Shown one piece after another: positions 57,819-64,000 of a DNA stretch of 64,000 nucleotides (its first letter is position 1; the number at the start of each line of letters is the position of its first letter). This DNA is from Nocardioides oleivorans. Lineage in GTDB: Bacteria > Actinomycetota > Actinomycetes > Propionibacteriales > Nocardioidaceae. The notes below the pieces were generated by a model. It did no database searches. It saw nothing but the letters and a program-made list of their open reading frames with translations, and had not been told where the DNA came from. Made by a program: the position numbers and the translations under genes. Where the stretch lies: NCBI RefSeq assembly GCF_004137255.1, contig NZ_SDWT01000002.1, positions 62,001-126,000 of the forward strand. The letters are read 5' to 3'.

Positions 57819-60545
57819 CTACTTCTTCTGCTTCTTCACCTTGGTGGTCGGCCTGCTCGTCGCGCTCCGCGTGACGTAGCCGTCCTTGGTGATGGTCACC
57901 TCGACGGTGACCTTCGTGCCGACCGTGCCCCGCCCGAGCTTCGCTGTCGCCTTGCGCCCGATCTTCTTCGTCCCGGCGTACCACGTGTAGTCGACGGTGA
58001 CACCGCCCTCGAGCCCCGGGGTGCGGGCCTTGAGCGTGCGGCCCACTCGGGCCTTGCCGGCGATCACGACACGGCTGCGGGCCAACGTCGCGCGGACGAC
58101 GGGCTCGGTGGCCGTGCTCGTCACGGTCATCGAGGCGTAGCCGGGACTGGTGCCGGTCACGGCCAGCGTGAGACGAGACCCGAGGTCAGCGAGGCCGAGC
58201 TGGTACGACGACGCGTTGGCGCCGGCGACCGGTGTGCCGTCGCGCAGCCACTGGTAGCCGAGCGTCGCGCCGGCACCCCAGGTGCCCGGTGACCCGGTGA
58301 GCACCTGGCCGAAGACCGCCGGACCGGACACCGCGGGGATGGACGCCGTGAGGGTCCCCTCCCCCACGCGTGCCGGCGCGCTGGTGCGCGTGACGCTCGA
58401 GTAGTCCGTGCGGGCACCCGTCACGGAGACGGTCACCTCCTTGCCCAGGTCCACCACCTCGGGGACGTAGGTCGCGCCGACCGCACCTGCGACCGGCTCG
58501 CCGGCGACCTGCCACTGGTACGTGAACGTCGTACCAGTGGGCCACCCGTCGCTGACCGCGGCGAGCGACGAGCCGACGGCGACCGTGCCCGAGATCGTCG
58601 GGTCGGGAGCCGGTGCGACGGGCTGGATGTCCACACCGTGGGCCGTCGTGCACGCCGCGCAGGCGGTACCGAGCCCGACCGCGGTGGCGACCGCGTCCAG
58701 GGTGTCCGACGAGGCGTCCGCGGCCACCGTAACCGAGAACGACGCGCTCGGCGCCGACGAGGCCACGGGGGTCGTCGGGACGGCCCATGTCAGGGTCGTG
58801 CCGTTGAGGCTGAGCTCCGCAGGCAGGGTCCCGAGGGTCGCGTCGTCGAGCACGTCGGCCAGGTCGACGGTGACCTGCTTGCCCTCGAGCGGGACCTTGC
58901 CGACGTTGGCTGCGGTGAGGGTGTAGTCCAGGGTCGCGCCCGGTGCGACCACGCCGTCGGTGGTGGTGGAGGACATCCCCGCGTTCCACTTCGCCGGCCA
59001 CGCTGGCTTGTCACCGTCCAGGATCCAGTCCTGCCAGAACGCGTCGAGATCGCGACCGGAGATCTCCTCGGCCAGTGCCTTCAGGTCGTCGCCGCTCCGG
59101 CTCTCCCCACCGTGGCGGGTCTGCCACGCCTTGACCACCTCGAAGAACGCGTCGTCCCGGATCGCGGTGCGCAGCGCTTCCCAGAACTGCGCCCCGCGCG
59201 TGTAGGTCTGGTACCCGTAGAGGTTCGCAGGGTCGGTCTGCGCACCCGGGGGTGTCGTCCAGCTCGCGCTCGCCGCGGCGGTGTTGTTCCAGCTGTTGAA
59301 GTACGTCGTCTCCACCGCTGCCGGGTTGGGGGTCGCCGGTGCGAGCACCTGCGTGTGCCACGCGGGGCCCCAGGTCGCCATGCCCTCGTTGATCCAGATG
59401 TCGGTCCAGAGCTCCGGCGAGACGTTGTCGCCGTACCACTGGTGTGCCAGCTCGTGGATGAGCGTGTTGCCGTTCACCGAGCTGGTGCTCGGGAAGAACG
59501 AACGGTCCTGGGTCTCGAGGGCGTAGTTGATGTCGATCGGCACGGTGTCGACGACGACGCCAGTGCTGTTGCCCGGGTAGGGGCCGTAGATGGACTCCAG
59601 CCGGCTCAGGAAGGTGCCGAGCTGCGCGCGGCGGTTGGTGATCGTCGTCTTGTTGGCGGCCGACAGCGCGGAGTCGATGAAGGTCCACTCCGGGATCGTG
59701 CGGCCGCTGGCCAGGGTCACCTGGGACTCGATGACGTCGTACTTCCCGATGGAGATCAGGGCCAGCTCGCTGGCCATCGGCTTGCCCTGGACCCACCGCC
59801 AGGTGGCGCGGGTGCCGTCGGCGCTCGGGACCCTCGACGCCAGCTCGCCGTTGCTCACGGCGGCGGCCGGGCCGGTGCCGGTCGCGCTGGTGATCGACGT
59901 CGGGACGTCGAGGTCGAACGAGTAGGTGGCCTTGTCGCCCGGGGTGTTGTTGTTCGGGTACCCCGTCATCGACCCGATCGGCTGTCCCATGAACGTGGCG
60001 CCGTCGACGGTGGCGGTCCATCCCTCCCACGAGCCGTCGGCGTCGACGTGGTGCTGCGGCGCCCCGTGGTAGGTGATCACCGTGGTGAACTCACCCTCGA
60101 CAGGCACCGCCGGCGTGACGACCAGCTTGTGGGTGGTGCTGACAGCATCCGTGATGCGCTCCCACGTCGCAGCCGTCCCGTTGACCGAGACGGAGTCCAC
60201 CGTGAGGCCCTCGAGGTCCAGCGAGAAGGTCCGGAGCGGGAGGCCGGTGGTCTTCGCCCGCATCGTGGTGCTGGCACTGGAGAAGGCACCCGTCATGTAG
60301 CCGGACACGACACCGGTGGCGTCCCAGGCGATGTCCACGTCGTAGTGCAGTGCGTCGTATCCGCCGTTGCCCACGTGGGGGAACATCGGGTCCCCGGCAG
60401 TCTGCGCGCCGTCGACCGGGTCGGCGGCATAGGTCGGCGCACCGGACATCACCGCGGCCCCGCCTGCCACCAGCACGAGCGGCACCGCTCGGGAGGCGGC
60501 CTTGCGCCACCACGTCGGACCGTCCTTCAGGTCTCTCATCGCCAT
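57819..60545 (-). CDS. Secreted M1 family zinc aminopeptidase with surface repeats
   Basis: 908 residues from ATG 60545 (GAGGG 5 nt upstream). Signal peptide at about 17-41 (SRAVPLVLVAGGAAVMSGAPTYA). M1 catalytic domain: zinc motif HELAHQWYGD and the third ligand in WTDIWINEGMATW. After about residue 530 come a DUF11-like stretch (PGATLDYTLTAANVGKVPLEGK), then two 'SLxxxSDGWPTGTTFTYQW' / 'VLTGSPGTWGAGATLGYQWLRDGTPVAGA' repeats, and a Lys-rich tail (KVKKQKK). Probable wall-associated peptidase supplying amino acids. The open frame continues to 61148 but the true start follows the ribosome-binding site. Confidence 0.9.
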   Translation of the reverse strand: MAMRDLKDGPTWWRKAASRAVPLVLVAGGAAVMSGAPTYAADPVDGAQTAGDPMFPHVGNGGYDALHYDVDIAWDATGVVSGYMTGAFSSASTTMRAKTTGLPLRTFSLDLEGLTVDSVSVNGTAATWERITDAVSTTHKLVVTPAVPVEGEFTTVITYHGAPQHHVDADGSWEGWTATVDGATFMGQPIGSMTGYPNNNTPGDKATYSFDLDVPTSITSATGTGPAAAVSNGELASRVPSADGTRATWRWVQGKPMASELALISIGKYDVIESQVTLASGRTIPEWTFIDSALSAANKTTITNRRAQLGTFLSRLESIYGPYPGNSTGVVVDTVPIDINYALETQDRSFFPSTSSVNGNTLIHELAHQWYGDNVSPELWTDIWINEGMATWGPAWHTQVLAPATPNPAAVETTYFNSWNNTAAASASWTTPPGAQTDPANLYGYQTYTRGAQFWEALRTAIRDDAFFEVVKAWQTRHGGESRSGDDLKALAEEISGRDLDAFWQDWILDGDKPAWPAKWNAGMSSTTTDGVVAPGATLDYTLTAANVGKVPLEGKQVTVDLADVLDDATLGTLPAELSLNGTTLTWAVPTTPVASSAPSASFSVTVAADASSDTLDAVATAVGLGTACAACTTAHGVDIQPVAPAPDPTISGTVAVGSSLAAVSDGWPTGTTFTYQWQVAGEPVAGAVGATYVPEVVDLGKEVTVSVTGARTDYSSVTRTSAPARVGEGTLTASIPAVSGPAVFGQVLTGSPGTWGAGATLGYQWLRDGTPVAGANASSYQLGLADLGSRLTLAVTGTSPGYASMTVTSTATEPVVRATLARSRVVIAGKARVGRTLKARTPGLEGGVTVDYTWYAGTKKIGRKATAKLGRGTVGTKVTVEVTITKDGYVTRSATSRPTTKVKKQKK

Positions 60546-60646
60546 GCGTTCCCTCACTACTCCCAACGGGCCTACCTGGCCCTCGCGGGGGAACGTAGCG
60601 ATGAAGTTCTGTTCGGTTCGGATGAACGACGCGGTGCGTGCACAAA

Positions 60647-60668
60647 CGTAACGCGGGCGTAACGAGGG
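60647..60668. repeat. 11-bp direct repeat between the M1 and helR genes
   Basis: CGTAACGCGGG (60647-60657) and CGTAACGAGGG (60658-60668) repeat with a period of 11 bp, one DNA turn. Tandem 11-bp units of this kind are typical binding sites of OmpR-family regulators such as PhoP; whether one binds here is unknown. It lies in the shared divergent promoter region. Confidence 0.5.
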
Positions 60669-60710
60669 GGCGGCCGATCGCGCCTCCACTCCCAAGGTAT
60701 AGGCGATCAG

Positions 60711-60729
60711 GGGGCTTGTTTCAAGCCCC
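60711..60729 (+). promoter_or_regulatory. Rifamycin-associated element (RAE) upstream of helR
   Basis: GGGGCTTGTTTCAAGCCCC is a perfect inverted repeat with 8-bp arms. The arms equal those of the published RAE consensus (GGGGCTTG-n3-CAAGCCCC), the site through which actinobacteria induce rifamycin-resistance genes. It is 24 bp before the helR start; its centre contains TTGTTT, a possible -35. Confidence 0.9.
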
Positions 60730-60740
60730 GGTCGGTGACC

Positions 60741-60746
60741 CACACT
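60741..60746 (+). promoter_or_regulatory. -10-like CACACT before helR
   Basis: CACACT lies 7 nt before GTG 60754, the spacing of the leaderless promoters here. With TTGTTT inside the RAE (60716-60721) the spacer would be 19 bp. Weak match. Confidence 0.35.
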
Positions 60747-60753
60747 GCTCGGC

Positions 60754-62919
60754 GTGATGCCGCGCGACACCGCTCCTTTCGCCCTTCCCGACACCCTCGC
60801 CGACAAGCTCGACCCGACCCTGATCGACACGGACCTGGCCCACTTCCGCACCGTGGCCGCGAGCCTCGAGCACGCGATCGCCGAGCTCGAGGCCGGGCTC
60901 GCCGAGACCCGGCGGACCACCGCCCGCCACGGCACCGCCGCGCTCGAGCGGGACCAGGAGGTGCACCGCCAGACGGCGCGACTGCGCGCCCTGCGCCGCT
61001 TCGACCTCGACCTGTGCCTCGGCCGGATCTTCCACGAAGGAGCGGCCGAGCCCACCTGGATCGGACGCTTCGGCCTGTCCGACCGGGACGGGCGGCGCCT
61101 GCTCGTCGACTGGCGCTCCCCCGCCGCCGAGCCGTTCTTCGCCGCCACCCACGCCCACCCGGAGGGGCTCGTCAGCCGCCGCCGCTACCGGTGGAGCGGC
61201 GGGAGGATCGTCGACTACTGGGACGAGGCGTTCACCGAGGAGGGCCTGACCCACGCGGCGGCGCTCGACGACCAGTCCGCGTTCATCGCGACCCTCGGCG
61301 GCAGCCGCACGGCCCGGATGCGCGACGTCCTCGGCACCATCCAGGCCGATCAGGACGCCATCATCCGTGCCGGCTCGAGGGGCGCGCTGGTCGTTGACGG
61401 CGGGCCCGGCACGGGGAAGACGGTCGTCGCGCTGCACCGCACGGCGTACCTCCTCTACGCCGACCCGCGCCTCGGGCACCGCCGCGGCGGCGTCCTGTTC
61501 GTCGGGCCGCACCAGCCCTACCTGGCTTACGTCGGCGACGTGCTGCCGAGCCTCGGCGAGGAGGGCGTGCAGACCTGCACCGTGCGCGACCTCGTGCCCG
61601 AGGCCCCGGCCGCCGCCCCGGAGGCGGACCCCCGGGTCGCCGCCCTGAAGGCCGATCTCCGCATGGTGGCGGCGATCGAGCCCGCCGTGGCGCTCTACGA
61701 GGAGCCGCCGAGCGAGGCGATGCTGGTGGAGACGCCGTGGGTCGACGTCCGCCTCAGCGTGGCGGAGTGGAAGGAGGCGTTCGACTCCGCCGACCCGGGC
61801 ACGCCCCACAACCTGGCCCGTGACGACGTGTGGGAGGAGGTGCTCACCATCCTCGTCGACAAGGCGGAGCTCGACGACCTCTCCCCGGACGAGTTCCGCG
61901 CGGTGGTCGGTCAGAACGCCGGCCTGCGCGAGGAGTTCGACCGACACTGGCCGCTCCTCGAGCACACCGACGTCGTCGGCGACCTCTGGACGGTCCCGGC
62001 CTACCTGCGCCACTGCGCGCCGTGGCTGGAGCCCGACGACGTCCGCGCGCTGCGGCGGGACGACCCCGAGGCCTGGACCCATGCCGACCTGCCGCTGCTC
62101 GACGCGGCCCGGCTGCGGCTCGGCGACCCGGACGAATCGCGCCGCCGACGTCGTACGCAGTCCGCCGAGGCGCGCGAGCGGGCGCGGATGGGCGAGGTGA
62201 TCGACGACCTGCGCACGACGGCTCGCGAGTCCGGGGCCGACGAGTTCGGGGACGGGTTGGTCTCGATGCTGGTGCACGGCGACCTGCAGACGGCGCTGGT
62301 CGACGACGCGGCGCTGCCGACCGTCGACACCGACCTCCTCGCAGGACCGTTCGCCCACGTCGTGGTCGACGAGGCGCAGGAGCTCAGCGACGCGGAGTGG
62401 CAGATGCTGCTGCGTCGCAACCCGTCGCGGAGCTTCACGATCGTCGGTGACCCCGCCCAGGCACGGCACGGCTTCACCGAGTCCTGGACCGAGCGCCTCG
62501 ACCGCATCGGCCTGCCGGACGCGACGGTGGCGCCGCTCACCGTGAACTACCGCACGCCCGCCGAGGTGATGGCGGAGGCCGAGCCGGTGATCCGCGCGGT
62601 CCTGCCGGACGCCAACGTGCCGACGTCGGTCCGCGAGAGCGGGATAGCGGTGCGCCACTCCTCCGTCGCCGACCTCGACCGGGTCCTGGCCGAGTGGCTC
62701 GACGAGCACGCCGAGGGCACCGCGGTGGTCATCGGCGCTCCGTCGCACGCCGGCTCGGCTCGCGTTCGCTCGCTCACGCCCGAGCTCGCCAAGGGACTCG
62801 AGTTCGACCTCGTGGTGCTCGTGGACCCCGACAGGCTCGGCGACGGCATCACCGGTGCGGTCGACCGCTACGTGGCCATGACGCGCGCCACCCGGCAGCT
62901 CGTCGTGCTCACGTCGTGA
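60754..62919 (+). CDS. helR: HelR-type RNA polymerase recycling motor ATPase
   Basis: 721 residues, UvrD-like superfamily 1 fold of the HelD/HelR group. The opening LERDQEVHRQTARLRAL and GRIFHEGAAEPTWIGRFGLSD, LLVDWRSPAAEPFF are HelD-family blocks. Walker A is GGPGTGKTVVALHR at about 215-228; Walker B VVVDEAQELSDAEWQ; then VGDPAQARHGF and VNYRTP. C-terminal LAKGLEFDLVVLVDPD ... YVAMTRATRQLVVL completes the motor. In Streptomyces and mycobacteria, HelR strips RNA polymerase off DNA and dislodges rifamycins, giving resistance. The RAE 24 bp upstream supports HelR rather than generic HelD. GTG 60754 and ATG 60757 are alternative starts. It overlaps the convergent mmuM gene by 11 bp. Confidence 0.92.
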   Translation: MMPRDTAPFALPDTLADKLDPTLIDTDLAHFRTVAASLEHAIAELEAGLAETRRTTARHGTAALERDQEVHRQTARLRALRRFDLDLCLGRIFHEGAAEPTWIGRFGLSDRDGRRLLVDWRSPAAEPFFAATHAHPEGLVSRRRYRWSGGRIVDYWDEAFTEEGLTHAAALDDQSAFIATLGGSRTARMRDVLGTIQADQDAIIRAGSRGALVVDGGPGTGKTVVALHRTAYLLYADPRLGHRRGGVLFVGPHQPYLAYVGDVLPSLGEEGVQTCTVRDLVPEAPAAAPEADPRVAALKADLRMVAAIEPAVALYEEPPSEAMLVETPWVDVRLSVAEWKEAFDSADPGTPHNLARDDVWEEVLTILVDKAELDDLSPDEFRAVVGQNAGLREEFDRHWPLLEHTDVVGDLWTVPAYLRHCAPWLEPDDVRALRRDDPEAWTHADLPLLDAARLRLGDPDESRRRRRTQSAEARERARMGEVIDDLRTTARESGADEFGDGLVSMLVHGDLQTALVDDAALPTVDTDLLAGPFAHVVVDEAQELSDAEWQMLLRRNPSRSFTIVGDPAQARHGFTESWTERLDRIGLPDATVAPLTVNYRTPAEVMAEAEPVIRAVLPDANVPTSVRESGIAVRHSSVADLDRVLAEWLDEHAEGTAVVIGAPSHAGSARVRSLTPELAKGLEFDLVVLVDPDRLGDGITGAVDRYVAMTRATRQLVVLTS

Positions 62920-63817
62920 CGCCCACGAGCCGACGGAGCGCGTGGACGTCCTCCGGACCGACGCGGCAGCAGCCACCCACGAGGCAGGCCCCGGACGCGA
63001 CCCAGGCGGCGACGTCCTCGGCGTCGAAGGCCGACCTGCCCTCCCACTGCCGGGTCGTGGCGTTCCAGTCCTGTCCCGAGTTCGGGTAGACGACGGCGGG
63101 GCCGTGGGCGCCGGCCAGGGTGGCGGCCGTGCGGGCGTCGGCCGGGGTCGTGCAGTTGACGCCCACGGCGAGCACCTCGGCGACGCCGGCCGCCATCGCG
63201 ATCGCGTCCTCGAGCGGCTCACCGGCCCTGGTGCGGCCGTCGGCGGCGGAGAGCGACAGCCATGCCGGCACGCCGGTGCCGTCCAGCTCGGTCAGCACGG
63301 CCTCGACCTCGGCCAGGCACGGGATCGTCTCGATCGCCAGGACGTCCGCGCCCTCCCCCACGGTCGAGGCGAGCACGTCGAGGCGCGGCCGGTGGAAGGC
63401 GCGCAGTCCGGCGACGTCGAGGTCGTAGTCGCCGCGGTACTCCGAGCCGTCGGCCAGCATCGCGCCGTACGGCCCCACGGACGCCGCGACCCAGCCGTCC
63501 GGCGCCACCGCGTCGCGTGCGGCTGCCGCCAGCTCGACGCTGCGGCGCAGCAGCCGCTCCACCTCGTCCCGGTCGACGCCGTCGGCGCCGAAGCCCTCGA
63601 ACGACACCTGGTAGGACGCCGTCGTCGCCACCTCCGCGCCCGCGTCGAAGAACTCGCGGTGGGCGTCCTCGACGGCGCCGGGGTCGTCGCGGAGCAGCCG
63701 TCCCGACCACAGGTGGCTCGTCAGGTCGTGGCCGCGCCGCTCGAGCAGGGTGGCGAGCCCGCCGTCGAGCACGACGGTGCGTCCGGTGATGGTCTCCTGC
63801 AGGGGGCTGCGGGTCAT
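62909..63817 (-). CDS. mmuM: Homocysteine S-methyltransferase
   Basis: 302 residues. TIM barrel with zinc ligands: Cys in VLAVGVNCTTP and the double Cys in CLVGGCCRVGP. N-terminal TVVLDGGLATLLERRG and LWSGRLL are typical. It makes methionine from homocysteine with S-methylmethionine or S-adenosylmethionine as methyl donor. Normal length. It stands alone on the minus strand; the end overlaps helR tail-to-tail, so transcription of each could interfere with the other. Confidence 0.92.
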   Translation of the reverse strand: MTRSPLQETITGRTVVLDGGLATLLERRGHDLTSHLWSGRLLRDDPGAVEDAHREFFDAGAEVATTASYQVSFEGFGADGVDRDEVERLLRRSVELAAAARDAVAPDGWVAASVGPYGAMLADGSEYRGDYDLDVAGLRAFHRPRLDVLASTVGEGADVLAIETIPCLAEVEAVLTELDGTGVPAWLSLSAADGRTRAGEPLEDAIAMAAGVAEVLAVGVNCTTPADARTAATLAGAHGPAVVYPNSGQDWNATTRQWEGRSAFDAEDVAAWVASGACLVGGCCRVGPEDVHALRRLVGVTT

Positions 63818-63879
63818 GCACCGAGTCTGGCACCCGAGGGGTGTGGGCGACCGGTTGCCTCGTCGGCGACGATCGCGGG

Positions 63880-64000
63880 GTGCCAGAGGGACACACCATC
63901 CACCGACTCGCCCGCCGCCACGCCCGGCTGCTGGTGGGCAGCCACGTGTCCGCGGACAGCCCGCAGGGCCGCTTCGAGGACGGCGCGGCGTTGCTCGACG
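63880..64000 (+). CDS. Fpg/Nei family DNA glycosylase (3' truncated by window end)
   Basis: Only 40 codons are visible, from GTG 63880: residues (M)PEGHTIHRLARRHARLL then VGSHVSADSPQGRF. PEGHTIH with P2 as catalytic N-terminal proline and E3 is the signature of the Fpg/Nei group; the His-containing PEGHTIHRLA form is the Nei2-like type of actinobacteria. Predicted base-excision repair of oxidised pyrimidines. The remainder lies outside the window. Confidence 0.85.
   Translation, partial: MPEGHTIHRLARRHARLLVGSHVSADSPQGRFEDGAALLD

Noticed and set aside
1-64000. tRNA, rRNA, CRISPR arrays, insertion sequences, integrases
   Set aside because: I looked for CCA-ended cloverleaf-like segments, regularly spaced repeats and transposase motifs (DDE, HUH, tyrosine or serine recombinase) and saw none. 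A covariance-model tRNA search would be the decisive test.

Overview
The window is very GC-rich, coding-dense DNA from an actinobacterium, most likely Nocardioides or a close relative (inferred from codon use and family resemblance; no rRNA or tRNA lies here). The best taxonomic anchor is 21.4-32.9 kb. It reproduces the Mycobacterium tuberculosis Rv1822-Rv1832 order: PgsA-like CDP-alcohol phosphatidyltransferase, DUF881, small basic protein, DUF881, gcvH, garA-like FHA protein, FtsR-type MerR, DUF151 nuclease, second MerR, then a glycine riboswitch and gcvP. Two CNNM/CBS membrane proteins (Rv1842c/Rv1841c type) precede it.

Layout. 0-5 kb: truncated MerR regulator, unknown Rossmann protein, two atypical LuxR regulators around a GT4 glycosyltransferase. 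5.1-13.9 kb: a ten-gene minus-strand carotenoid operon (crtE, crtB, crtI, split lycopene cyclase, P450, glycosyltransferase, CrtO-like acyltransferase, PAP2 protein, idi) in which every junction overlaps by 1 to 4 nt. 14-16.4 kb: two more glycosyltransferases. 16.5-21.2 kb: GlsB-like membrane protein, a third LuxR regulator, threonine dehydratase, SLC13/ArsB-like permease, sulfatase. 21.4-32.9 kb: the conserved cell-envelope, division and glycine-cleavage block. 32.9-38.4 kb: beta-lactamase-fold hydrolase, DUF1906 protein with peptidoglycan-binding repeats, and an SPFH / zinc-ribbon / small membrane protein cassette. 38.4-46.4 kb: TldE-TldD, SbcC-SbcD, FdhD. 46.5-57.7 kb: a 46-residue protein gene missed by length cut-offs, an LPxTG surface protein, OsmC, a cyclophilin lipoprotein, aldo/keto reductase, NhaP antiporter, a secreted repeat protein, a decayed antitoxin-Doc module, an M23 peptidase, an MFS transporter and a thioesterase. 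57.8-64 kb: secreted M1 peptidase, HelR-type RNA polymerase-recycling ATPase, homocysteine methyltransferase, and the start of an Fpg/Nei glycosylase.

How parts work together. The carotenoid operon encodes IPP isomerisation, GGPP and phytoene synthesis, desaturation and cyclisation. Its tailoring genes resemble the last steps of staphyloxanthin synthesis, but a P450 is present where an oxidase would be expected, which predicts an acylated glycosyl C40 carotenoid. The glycine block couples a riboswitch to gcvP, with gcvH and the GarA-type regulator nearby. The strongest single regulatory signal is a perfect 19-bp inverted repeat matching the rifamycin-associated element immediately upstream of helR, which predicts rifamycin-inducible RNA polymerase protection. 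Many genes share one promoter form: a TAnnnT -10 box 6-7 nt before the start codon, implying leaderless mRNAs.
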